Below are positions 52,501 through 64,000 of a stretch of 64,000 nt of DNA, in pieces. Numbering within the stretch: the stretch's first letter is position 1; every line of letters begins with the position of its first letter. The notes under the pieces were generated by a model. That model was given only the letters and a program-made list of their open reading frames with translations. It was not told where the DNA came from and did no database searches. A program made the translations under genes and the position numbers. Source of the stretch: Epiperipatus broadwayi (Eukaryota; Onychophora; Udeonychophora; Euonychophora; Peripatidae); assembly GCA_028023455.1 (NCBI GenBank), contig JAQFVV010000012.1, forward strand, positions 12,536,864 through 12,600,863. Direction: 5' to 3'.

Positions 52501-54160
52501 GTTTATTAATTTTTATGAGATAACATATGTTATGTTAAAAAATAAATACAATTACTACATAGAAAGTAAAAAAATCTAAAAAGACTTGGCATGATATATA
52601 AATATTTTTAATATAGTTTTATCTTCAGAAAGGCTTTTATTAACACATTTCTGCCTTCAAATACAATTTTTATTAAATAATATCTATATGACTATTAAAA
52701 AAACAACACAGATGTTAAATCAGCCATCAGTCCTAAAAAATTGGTTATTGATTTAAAAAACTATCTCATACTCATCCAATCAAAAATGAAATGACAATAT
52801 TAAACTCTGACTTTATAACTAGACTGAAAAAAATATGCATAGAATTCCTTAGATACATACAGTATTTTAAGAAAACAAGTAATAATTTATTGTCAGTCTT
52901 AGATATTTCTTATTAAATAAAAAAATGCCTATGTAGAATTACCTTATTATGCTGTGTGTATGTATATATATATATGCATAATATTTCATTGGATAAATGA
53001 CACAATCATAGCATTTGTACTTATCTGTGTACATGTTCATTGGTTATTACTGTTGTAGTAATGATATTTATTATCTGTCATCATTTTAATAGTAAAGATG
53101 ATTCAATAACTTTTATTTATCATGTCTCACAACAGATTGAATACAGCTTTATCGTTCAAATAATGACAAGTAATTTCAATTTAAAATATTAGTGATATAA
53201 TGGTAATAACAAGCATCATACAAATAAGTGAACTTAAAAACTGTTTTTGATTGTACTTTAAAGCCACAGTGTACTAACTTTTTTAATCTCAGGCAAGTAA
53301 TCTTGATTGGCTACTTTGTTAGTAAGATTGTGACTGCAGATTTCTAAATAAAAAATAAAAAAACCCACTTATAAAATATTTTCATCTATAATGTCCATTA
53401 AATATTAAATCACAACATCAATATATTGAAATTTATGTAATATATAATTATTGCTATTATTATTAATAATATTATTTTCTGTACTATATTATTGTTACCT
53501 TTCTGAAAACGATATATATTAAGCATTTGTTTTGATGCAAAGTAAAAGCTTAACAGTGAAATTTTTTAATTTAATATGCTAAGCATACTCTCAATATCTT
53601 TGTCTCTATGGCTCTAAGCACTTAATATATCTAATATTATATTGCAAAATAAATAATTAAATGAGTGTGAAATGATAATAATCTAGTGAAACTTTAATAA
53701 TAAAAAATATATAATCTGTTTAACTTAATCATTTATGACATTTTGCATTACATCTAATTAACACAAACTTAACCACTAAAATTAGAAATAGTGCAAAAAA
53801 ATGAGAAAATTTTTTAATGGAAATATAGATTTTGTCTAACAAAAAAACAATTGGCCTTAAAAATAGTAATGATTCTAATAATTTATTATTTGTTTAAACA
53901 AACTTTGAATTTTTTTTTTTTTAATAGATGTCCATAAGAACCTCCACTTCACCACACATTCTTAAAACATATGAATAAAGGCATCTTAAAAAAGTAAAAT
54001 AACTTATTTGTCTAAAAATAAATATTCTGTTTGTGATATTTATTAAATTTTAAAAACAATGGGAAAAATAGCTTTGTCAATGTAGTATCGAATTAATTAA
54101 TTCATTTTTTATAAAAAAAATCTTTATTCTTTGTACAATGCTTACATAACACCCTTCAAC
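46521..54160. other. AT-rich unique DNA
   Basis: A pyrimidine-rich (CT)n-type tract lies at about 47072-47155. Otherwise there is nothing I can support: no genes, RNA genes or dispersed repeats. Short frames consist mainly of I, K, N, Y and F. Confidence 0.5.
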
Positions 54161-54167
54161 ATCAACA

Positions 54168-54196
54168 GTTTCGATTGCCCCTGCAATCTTCTTCAG
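54168..54196 (-). ncRNA. Hammerhead-like core, isolated
   Basis: The minus strand has CTGAAGA, an unpaired A, a 6-bp stem GATTGC/GCAATC with loop AGGG, then GAAAC. That is the central CUGANGA-stem II-GAAA element of a hammerhead. I could not find a matching stem I or a good cleavage triplet in the flanks, so the ribozyme is partial or decayed. The neighbouring DNA to about 54240 is less AT-rich and may be a repeat remnant, perhaps of a Penelope-like terminal region. Confidence 0.4.
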
Positions 54197-54239
54197 AACT
54201 TTTTAAAACTCCTTTATCTTCCACCTTCCTTTCTTTCTT

Positions 54240-55655
54240 CTTTAAATTAAGATTAAATGTAGTATCTAATTGGTGAATCCTGGTATAAGAATTTATTATA
54301 TAATCATATAATTTTTCTGATATTTAGTATTATACTTTAAAATGAATGAATAATTAATTTGAATAAAAATAAAAATAGTAGTTTATTTTTAGAAAATTAA
54401 AAATATCTTGTTTGGTGAAAAACTGCATAAATAAATTGCTGCTTACATATTCATGTTTATCAATTTCAATACATTTAAACTCTTTCATAAAAGAATAGTT
54501 ACTTGTTTTAGTTTATGAATTATCAAAAACCTTTGGACATTATGATAATAGTAATTAAATTTAAAAAAGATATTTTTGCTTTATACTAAATGATTATACA
54601 ACTCTGTGTGTTTTAGCGCAGCAATGGAATGGTGAATTCTAGAGCATAGTGTTTTTGAATCATACTTAACTCATCTTTGGAGCTCAAATTTCTTATAATC
54701 TTTTAAGCAATAAAGCCATTTAATTATTTTTACCAATAATGTATTGATTCATTGTGGTAAATGAATTATAAAAGTTTTTATACTCTCTTGTTAATAAAAT
54801 AATAAAATAATTCATTTAGAGGAATATTCCAGAATTGTAAGTAGTAAATGTTGGGAAGATAAATAGATGTATGAAGTACAATATATGAATGAATATCATT
54901 TCATAATATTAATCAGAAAATTTGATAAAGTTTGTTCTTTAGTCTCTGCTCACAAATCCTTTCATGTTGATAATTTTTTATTATTTATTAAATATGCATT
55001 CTGTGTGATAAAGTGATAGAATGAAAGATGAATAATAAAGCATTTATTTATCTACTTTTCAAAGTACTAAGTAATAACTGCTAACACTTCAATGAAATTT
55101 GTCACCATTACTATGTTAGTAAGTATAAAATATACTTGCCTTACATTAAATTTAAGTGAGTTATAGCAATGCAAGGATTACTGAGAATTAAACTTGTATC
55201 TTCTTTTCTAATTCACAATAACAAATTCTATTTGTTTATATATTCTGTGTAGGTTTAAACATATTGATTTTTATTAATAAACTTAATATGTAAAAAAATA
55301 AGATTTTGTATAGTCGTTTTTATTAAATTTAAAGAAATTAAGCATTATTACTGTGCTTATATAAACATAGTGTTATTTGAGATATTTAACAAACATAAAT
55401 GGCTTAAATATGGAAAGTCTCTGAGGTATGTATATTTAGCTTTAACTTCTCTTTTCTATTACAAGATGGAATATGAGTAAGAAAGGACTGTTTTTCATTT
55501 GTAATTTAATGATTGGATTATATAATCATATTAGTAGTCTTTTATATATTTTTTTTTGTATGTGTTTTTAATAGCCATATTTTTTATTGATGATAATACT
55601 ATAATAATTTTAATTTTATATAATTCAGATTCACTAAAGTAGTAGTGTCTTATAC
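54240..55655. other. AT-rich DNA without recognisable features
   Basis: Uniform AT-rich sequence; nothing supported. Confidence 0.5.
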
Positions 55656-55659
55656 CTAT

Positions 55660-57200
55660 ATTGTAATGGTCAAGATTGTATAATCAGTCAACAAGACCGA
55701 AAGACCAAGCAGGGACTTTCAACCAGCAAACACAGGGTTACCCTCATACTCCTAGTTTAAACCCTACCCAAGCTTCCTAGCCTACCATCTAATTAATATC
55801 CTTGATGTCACCCAGCTTCTTTCTTTCCACAGCATGACCTAATCAGGTACAAACAGAAACTCTCTCAGGGTTCTTCTCACAACTTAGGTTTGGTGCACTT
55901 TATGCTTCCCTTTAGACAGACTGGTATTACATCGTAATTGGTAACTCTACTCAAACATACTATCAAATCAATTTTATTACTAGACTGATGAATTACATGG
56001 GATTTTCACTAGCCTGGATTCAAAGCTTGGATTGCTCAAAGCAATATTCAAGAAATACTTAAATCTAGGTTATAGAAACATACACTTAATTAATCATGAT
56101 CGTAATAGTTTATTATAATATTGAATTGAAATAATAGGTGGCATACAAGTTAATTTATAAATGAATGATTTCATTGACCCTTACATAATTATGGATCAAA
56201 GTAATGGCAGTTTACATGTCAGTGTGTGTCTAAATTACACAATGATTAATTAAATAATTAAACAATGATTAATCTTAATAAACAACTATCAGTCATTATG
56301 GTTTTTGTCATACTAATCAATTAAGTTTTACAATAGGAGTTATTGTGCATAGGTTTGATTCTATAGCCATCCAGGAATACATATGCATAGCTGAAGGTCA
56401 AAACAAAGGAGTAATTTAAAATATTGCAGTACTACTCTCATTATAATTACCATTCATAGTCATACCATATGTAAATAAGATTTGAGATTGGCTCGGCAAT
56501 AAAATTGTATGGTCCACCTGGTTGCAGAGGTGCATCTGCTTCTGACCATGAGTGCATTCCAGTGGAAAAAGCAAAATGTCCTGAATCTAGAATTTGGGGT
56601 TGCAGACATCTCCAGCCCCTGAAGGACCTAGCCTGATGTCCTGAATCTAGAATTTGGGGTTGCAGACTTATCCAGCTCCTGAAGGACCTAGCCTGATGCT
56701 AATCTATGGATTAGGAGCCCAGGCATGTGGCATTTGATCTGCCTTTATGGAGTTTGACTATATGACACATGAACCATACAATGTATACATGAGAATAAAG
56801 TTATAATATGATATTCAAATGCAATGGCAAAACTATATGGCCCATATAACAATAATAATTATATAAACCTTCCCCTCACACACATATATATTATTAATTC
56901 ATTTCAATATTCTAAAGTTTCCCTGCACAAGTAGAGAGAACTTGAATGAAATTTAAAATTCGTTCACAATAATATACTCAATAATTTTAATTAAACAATA
57001 TTTAATATTATAACGGATATTACATGGGGTATTAATCACTTCTAATCCCACTGATAGTCTGATGGTTTGTGTTCACATTACCTATACATGACAATGTTTC
57101 ATTTACAGACACAGTATAGTGGTAATGCTATATAGACATTTATGTATAATGTTATGATATTGCCTCCACATGACGAACTCTGGATATCATAATACTGGAA
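55660..57200. other. Island of higher complexity, probable repeat remnant
   Basis: Sequence is richer in G+C than its flanks, especially 55685-55960 and 56500-56760, but has no reading frame. It contains the 60-bp tandem duplication at 56576-56696. TGTAATG at 55664 and ATATTACA near 57020 could mark LTR-like ends, but I see no flanking duplication. Confidence 0.3.
56576..56696. repeat. Two tandem copies of a 60-bp unit
   Basis: ATGTCCTGAATCTAGAATTT starts both units, at 56576 and 56636; the copies differ at only a few positions (for example CATCTCC against CTTATCC), so the duplication is recent. Confidence 0.95.
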
Positions 57201-57311
57201 TTTATTAAATTTATTTTATTCATAAATACAAAGTGAGAACATGAACTATATTATCATTATTCTACCATGTGAGGTAAGGTTTTGGCATAAATACTCTTAC
57301 ATATATATTTT

Positions 57312-57490
57312 GAAACATAAATTTGAATATACTGATTTTTAGATTAATTATTTACGTTTACCTATATATTCTCTTAAACATATAAATTTGGATATAAATG
57401 GATCTTTAAATTAATCATTTATGTTTTCAAATAGATATTTTCTGAAACATATAAATTTGAATATAAACTGATCTTTAACTTAATCATCAT
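57312..57490. repeat. Diverged minisatellite, about three units of 64-70 bp
   Basis: Each unit contains AAACATATAAATTTG(A/G)ATAT, then GATCTTTAA-type and TTAATCAT-type blocks. Units begin near 57312, 57376 and 57445. Confidence 0.8.
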
Positions 57491-57918
57491 AGACAGAACA
57501 CTGTTTTTAAATTGAACATATTTAATTGAATTCTAAACACTTACCATTCTTCAAAAACCATAATGATAAATTCTCAGAATTGTAATAATGAAATTCTACT
57601 TGACATGATTGGGGGAATATGAAAATAAGAAAGTGATCTATTTATGATTGATTTAATGTTTTAAAGGTTTAACACTGAGTGTTTTCCAAATTTGCATTGT
57701 TCCAAAGAACCACTAAGAGTTGGGAAGTGTAAACAACTCTATGTTTAGATTTAATCCCTCCATCACTCAAGGTGATATAATAAGATAAATATACAAAAGC
57801 AAAATAAATAATGGCTGAATCAATATTTAAAGCTGGTAAAACCTAGACATATAAAATATTAATAAGATTTAGTAAGTTAAAATTGCGTAAATATAAATTC
57901 TATGTAATTAATTAAGAG

Positions 57919-58128
57919 TTACATGACTTTAAAGAATGGATTAAAATACATATTACTAGCTAGCTGATGGACATCTTTGTGATTCCTTGTTAGAAAACTA
58001 GTAAATGACTTATTGGAAGTAGAGATCAGCATGATTGTGGTGGACAGTGGCTGGATCTTGGTACTGGAATGGAACTGCTGCTTCTTGGATGCTAACTTCA
58101 CCAGATGACTGGAGAAGCTGACACCCAT
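57919..58128 (-). other. Unrecognised coding-like stretch
   Basis: A 69-codon minus-strand frame with balanced composition (SSHLVKLASKKQQFHSSTK, LISTSNKSFTSFLTRNHKD) and higher G+C than the flanks. It has no known motif. It could be an exon or, more likely, a transposon fragment. Confidence 0.25.
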
Positions 58129-58170
58129 CTACACATGCATAATTGTAGGTACAGTACACATTTTATTCTT

Positions 58171-58210
58171 AAAATATATGTAGTCTTTCAAAAATATATG
58201 TAGTCTTTCA
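58171..58210. repeat. Two tandem copies of a 20-bp unit
   Basis: AAAATATATGTAGTCTTTCA occurs twice, head to tail. Confidence 0.95.
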
Positions 58211-58214
58211 AATG

Positions 58215-61200
58215 TACCAAAATGTAACTCTTTTGACTGATTATTAAACTAGATTAGGAAATAAGGCACTTACATAACTTAGTAATGGTTTCTTCCATTA
58301 TGTGGCCTATCTCCCATTGTATGAAATACATTCCATTCCTATTACTTAATTGATCATGATTTTTTCTTTATATTTTTTTCTTAAGCTTAAAATGTGGCAT
58401 GATTTAAATAACTTGCAGATATGCACTTCTTCAATATATATATATATTCTAACCTGTAATCTCGTGCATCCTCACTTCAGAATAGTATATGATATAAAAT
58501 AAAATGGGTTCTAGCTCAGTTAATAATTAATAAATAAAATATTCAGCATTAAAATTAAAATGTTTCACTAGCTCAAATTTAAAATATGAATAAGGTTCAG
58601 TTTATAAAAATAAATTAAATAAATATTTAATATTTTCATGAGATTTGAAATGAAAATACAGGTGACAAGATAGATTATATTGAGCCAATATCCCACAGGA
58701 TACTACCTCAATGGCATAAGAACACTATCCCCCCTTTATTACTATTTCAAATAACAAACTCATAGTATTCTTACAACTTTAATAACTTCTACTCACTAAG
58801 ATTAAACTAATAATAATTAAGTCTTAATCTTCTATTTGTAATAATCTAGCTCAATAAAATAATCCCAGGTTCATAAAGTTTATTCTAAGTTAATTTAAAA
58901 ATACGGTAGTAAAATATGAGAAGGGATTTTATGTCATAATCTACTACACTTAAACTAATAATAATAAATAACAATAATAATATTCTTCATTGTTTAATTA
59001 CTACTGGATATCTTTTCTTTTCGTTATATTTTTATTACCATAATAAAATAATGAAATAATTTTATATGATCTTTTATCTTCATGAATATAATAAATAAAT
59101 ACATGGTAGCATTTGAGAATCTGATAAACAAAATGTGTGTGGCAACTGATAGCATATAATTTAATATAATATTGTGATAACTGATTTATGACCAATAAAA
59201 CAATGTAAAATTATAATTATTTAATTAAATGAATACCAATAAAATATTTAAAATTCTTAAAATAATTCTCTATTTATCTTTTGTGCAAAATTATATATTT
59301 GTTTCAATTATTATGCATATATCGTGATTTCATGTAGCGATGTGGAGAAATAAATAACTTGGACACAAAATTTTTGAAATAACAAAATTTAACAAAGTTT
59401 ATTACTAACAACAAATAAATAACTAATTTATTTACACTATTTACAGTGGATATCCTTAACTTTTTTTACTTTGCTGTTTGATCTACAGGGTTATAAAAAT
59501 AATAATTTATATTTCAATTATATCTTTATTTAGATTTAGGACAAAATTTTAAAAAAATGTTACTATTTGGTTTCTCATTATGGTTAACTTAATACAAATA
59601 TATTTATCTACTTTATTAGCAACAGCATTTTTTCCTTAATATTATTAAACTATCTTATTTTAAAAAATTCGTACTTAGAAAACATTCTATAGAAAACAAA
59701 ATTTTATAATGAGTATGGATTTCTCAAAATATTAAAAAAAAATTTCATCTTGCAAAGTCAAAGATGTTACACAAAATATTATCCAAAATTCAGTACTAGA
59801 TTTTAGTATTTATCACACAATGTTTACTAATCATAATATATTCTTCTTTAAGCCTTACTTTAGTATGATATGAGTGTAATCATCAATATATTTCTGTTAA
59901 TCAATAAACAAAATATATACTATGCATATTGTTTACATAATTTACTTTGTACTATTGTATTTTAAAAATATGCAATACTTATTTTTCTCTTTAAAAAAAT
60001 AATACTAAAGCATTTAAAATTATTATCACTTTAAAGAAAATATCTTTGTTTAGATACCCTATTTAAAAAGTTTATATTTCATTTCCGAAATAAAATTCAA
60101 AATATATTCTATGATTCTTTTCTCTCCTTAGGATACTTTGGATCTTCAATTTTAAGTTATAACGTTCTATTCCTTCTAAGCAAATAAACAAATCTTATAC
60201 AAAACGATAGCATAACCTAAGTTCTAAATTATTTATCATTTCTCTTAAACATATCTTATTGAATGATGCAATTACATGAAATAAAGATAGTGAAAACAGA
60301 TGCATAGGATTAAGGAAGAAAGCTAGAGTATTACTCTTAACATATCTCAAAATCATGGCACAGTGCGAAGAGGTATGACATTTACCTGCCTAATATCCTC
60401 TAGTACAGGGACGATGTTAAAGATATTTCTTCAGCTTTATTAGAACATCAAATATTTAAAGAAATATAAACACTGTCCAAATAAAATGTGTATCAGTCAT
60501 AGGCTTTGTTAACTATGCTGATATTCACATAAAGACTAAATATTATTTCCATTCCTTATAATATCCTATTTCTTAAAACATCATCTTGGTTTCCTGTTCA
60601 CTAAGTACTTCCAAGCCACTATCTCAACATTATTTCTCAAGATTTTCCACATCTTACATCGATAAAATAACTATCTGCTTTTACAAACAATAAATAAAAT
60701 TCATTAATAGTTAAACAATCTAGCTGTTCCACAAAAAAAGTCTGCTTACTTCATTATTCTATATGTCTAATCATACACAATCTACTTAGATATTATTTGA
60801 ATATCCTATAACATGAAAATTTTAAAAGAATCACATAATTATTTGTTATGTTGGATTATATCACTAATAAAAAATAAATAAATCGCCGTATGCATATTTT
60901 CAAATCAATCCTATCTCATAATGTTTTTTAAAATGTTGTATGAAATGCGGTACATATAAGTAAAAAAACTTTACACTTCATTCTTCCAATTTATGGATGA
61001 TCTAAAGAAAACAAAAAAAATATACATTATAAATTATCAATAGTTATTATTATTACCAATAACCTTTATCTAGTCATCGTGTTCAGTAGGCTTCCTTTAT
61101 CCACTTGAGCATTGCAGATATAAAAAAATTCACACCCATACACTTTATATTAAAATATTTTTAGCTAAATTATTAGATTGTTATATTATAAAATTTTATA

Positions 61201-63650
61201 ATATTAATAAATTAATATTTTTATGTTTTTTCTAATCTTATATAAAAATTTAGATTTAAACTAGGTTAACAAAATAAAAAGAATCAAAACTATAATTACA
61301 TATTTTCTTGACGATAGTTCCTGATAAGTAAAAATGTTTATTATTTTCTCTAGAGTTTTAAAAAATGTTCTTCAAGCATGTTAAAGTTTAAAATAAAAAT
61401 AATTATTAATCCATTTAGTAAAATTTATAGAAAATAATCCTTGGTTTTAGTATTTAGGACGATAATTATTAAATCATAATATTAATTAATCCCATGAAGT
61501 TTTTTTTAATCTTCTCTACCAATATTCTCTATGTATCCGATGCATCAATCCATCTAATTTAACTTTAAAAATATTCGATAAACTTTTAAGTATTATTTGT
61601 ATTTCCATGGATCCATCTTTTATTCAACTATGTGTTCACTTTTTTTATATATGTTTCCTTCTTGATACATTTAAACTTTCATTTGGTATTTTTATATATC
61701 ACTTTAAAAATAAAAAAAAAACTTAAACAAATCTTTTCTAAATACATTTTAAATAATTCTAAGACTGGATGTTTTAATATCAAAATGCTTCTATAACATA
61801 TTCTCCTGGGTTCTTTCTTTAATTCTTGAAAATATTTTTTAAAAATGTTACCTTCAGAAAGTATATAACATTTTACTCCTTTGAATATAATATTCTATAA
61901 AATGATTCATGAAATATATTTGTCTTATTACTATTTAAAAATAAATCGTGGATAAGCTTATAAATAATACGTTTCAATATATTTTTTAGGCTCCGTATAA
62001 TGTCCGAGCTGTGTTTTTTTTTATGTACCAAAACAGTTCTCCAGTGAAGTATTAATAAAGCTGTATCAATAAATATTTCAAATATTTTTACAGTATTACA
62101 ATTTCTATCCATTTTATTCCACAGTATATCCATTTTTTATTGCGAAGCTTAGGTTAAATTTTTTAGATAAAATACGACTGGCAAATAACTTTTAAAAAAT
62201 TAGAAAATCATCTCCACGAAGTTTCTAAATTATTATATTTTAAAACTCTCTTTTGCAAAAAATACTTTTAAAATTATCAATTAGTTTTTTTGCAGATAAA
62301 GTTATAAGAAAGTACTAAAAAAAAAAATTGACTAAAATAAAAATTTTAAAATTACTATCTTTTTGATAGTTATAATTTACCTTTCTCCGGTTTCAATACA
62401 TTATTAATCTTCCCCGATAACCCCGTGCAAATCATATTTATAGTCTGTAAGAATACCTATTCCTATTGGTTAATTCTTACTTTAGCTTGAGAACAAATTT
62501 ACATATTTTTAGTTTATAGTAGAATTGAATTTCAAAATTAGAAATTATGACGTAATGAACCTAAAATATTATTTAAAATATTATTTTTAAATAAATTATT
62601 ATCTTATTAAAACTATTTAAACATTTAAAATAACTTTTAAAACAATTTTAATAACTTATTCCATTTATCTATTTTTATTTAAACAAAATATTTAATTTTT
62701 TTATTAACTGTATTTGTCTTTATTACATTATTTAAAACATTACATACAATAGTTAACTTAATATTTATTATTATTTGCTTTTATGATAGGCAATAATTCT
62801 ATCCAATTCTATAATATAACTTTTAAAATATTTTAAACTTCGTTATTAATTCAAACAAGCGTGTGTGTGAACGTATGTAATATACAAGTCACATGATCAA
62901 TAACTTTGACAGACGATTTTCAATCTATTTCTCTGCCTAGTCTAATAAAATTGACACACTTATTATATTATAATTATAAAAATTTGGAAGAATAATTTTA
63001 AAAATATAGAACTATATATAATTTTCACCATCATAAAGTTTATTTTAAAAATATACTATATTAATTTTGACTATTAAATATGATTATAAATTTAAACATA
63101 GCATTTATTAACTATAAGTTTTAAACTATTAAAATCGAATTTATTAAATATACTTTTAATTTTTATAGCTGTGTTATTTAATATGGCCAGCTTTTACAAC
63201 CATATGCAACAATATTTTCAGCTTTACATAACTATTTTTAAATAATTTTATATACTATGTATTCTCTTTAGCTTCAAATTGTACTTTATAACATAATTGA
63301 CAAACTATAATAAATAAATCAAAAGAACATATTCTAAAATTTAAAATTTTTAGTAATTGACTGTTATGAACTATTACTGACCTATAGAAAAGGGCACAAT
63401 ATATACACACATAGCAGAAACCAGTCTGGGGTTGGGGATATCCTGCAAAGCTTTTTAAAAGATTATTTACAAGCTCTATATATAACATTTGTAATACAAG
63501 CTTATTAAATTAGGTCATGTGACATCTGACTTGATTTTTTTGTTATATATCTATTGTGACTGAATGGGTTCAAACCCAGTCACAACCAGTAGAAGAGATG
63601 GTGGTCATTACACATATATGTAGTCATGGTATATATAGATTTCATTTTTA
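58215..63650. other. AT-rich DNA without supported genes
   Basis: Nothing firm. TGTAGCGATGTGGAG at 59334 has an LTR-like look but no partner end. At 63405-63440 GCAGAAACCAGTCTGGGG resembles part of the family A ribozyme, without the other core half. Confidence 0.45.
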
Positions 63651-63903
63651 TATTACGTGGTGGTGGTTATATAAATACATGGATAGAATAGGTTTGATGG
63701 AGAGATAGAAATGAGGTTTCATGTCACTCGCATCATAAAAACCTAGAAACTTCAAGCAGAAATGAATTTTGCTTTCTTTTGTTATTACAAGAAAAGCAGA
63801 AGGTGATAAAAGCTTTCACACTTTGACTAAAATCTGATTAGGTGGAAATTGGAAAAACAGGAAGTGCAGATAGAGCAAAGTTTCTCAAATGAATGGAGGG
63901 GGC

Positions 63904-63940
63904 TATAAAAGGAAGGGACCCAGAATTCCCCTTGACTTGT
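63904..63940 (+). promoter_or_regulatory. Possible TATA-box promoter at the right edge
   Basis: GGGGGCTATAAAAGGAAG contains a strong TATAAAA box (63904-63910) in a locally G+C-richer context (63860-63960), rare in this window. Transcription to the right would begin near 63935, and any gene lies beyond the edge. It could also be a transposon promoter. Confidence 0.35.
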
Positions 63941-64000
63941 CCCTGCAGAGATTAAATCGTTAACATAGTGCAACTGTTAGTTCAATTTTAAAAATCAAAA

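Noticed and set aside
55664-57029. Solo LTR bounded by TGTAATG and ATATTACA
   Set aside because: No matching target duplication flanks it, and short AT-rich ends are common by chance here.

Overview
This is a very AT-rich animal genomic window with no convincing intact host gene. It is made of decayed transposable elements in AT-rich unique DNA. L1/Tx1-type LINEs, Penelope-like (GIY-YIG) retroelements, a non-autonomous hAT element, tRNA-like repeats and long ATT arrays suggest an invertebrate metazoan. A mollusc, possibly a cephalopod, is my guess; nothing here proves it. All reading frames named below come from hand translation, not database searches.

The most interesting content is two families of short repeats that each carry what reads as a type I hammerhead ribozyme. 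Family A lies at 808-1462, 3711-4533 and 9896-10310, with a 52-bp fragment at 41518-41569. Family B lies at 19807-20108, 30073-30619 and about 38104-38510. Both show the conserved CUGANGA and GAAA core strings, a two-part stem I, a small stem II, a tiny stem III and an NUH cleavage triplet. Copies differ by changes that keep stem I paired. Most insertions sit between direct repeats of 9-15 bp, as expected for target-primed retroposition. One family B copy splits a Penelope-like reading frame, which fixes its borders. Several copies are inverted or tandem double units. This resembles metazoan retrozymes (small hammerhead retroposons).

Layout: 0.8-1.5 kb tandem family A; 3.6-4.5 kb tRNA-like sequence plus inverted family A pair; 4.7-7.4 kb two Penelope-like remnants; 8.75-9.35 kb an unrecognised coding remnant; 9.9-10.3 kb the best family A ribozyme; 10.47-12.65 kb a CpG-retaining block that may be a solo LTR; 13.6 kb an ATT array; 18.5-18.8 kb a promoter-like cluster; 19.4-20.4 kb a Penelope-like element split by family B; 21.4-26.75 kb a nearly full-length but dead minus-strand LINE (ORF1 with CCHC knuckle, endonuclease, reverse transcriptase, C-terminal CHC motif) abutting a 271-bp ATT array; 30 and 38 kb family B; 32-33 kb a 1-kb palindrome with tRNA-like and hammerhead-like parts; 33.6-33.9 kb another Penelope-like remnant; 40.5-46.5 kb a dead plus-strand LINE with family A and hAT insertions inside it; 46.5-64 kb mostly unique AT-rich DNA with minisatellites and a possible TATA promoter at the right edge.

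Working model (inference): LINE or Penelope-like machinery supplied reverse transcription and target priming, while the hammerhead repeats are non-autonomous passengers whose transcripts could be self-cleaved. Nearly every copy here is mutated in its core, several by CpG-type decay; only the copies at 10167-10225 and 19914-19970 keep all core strings.
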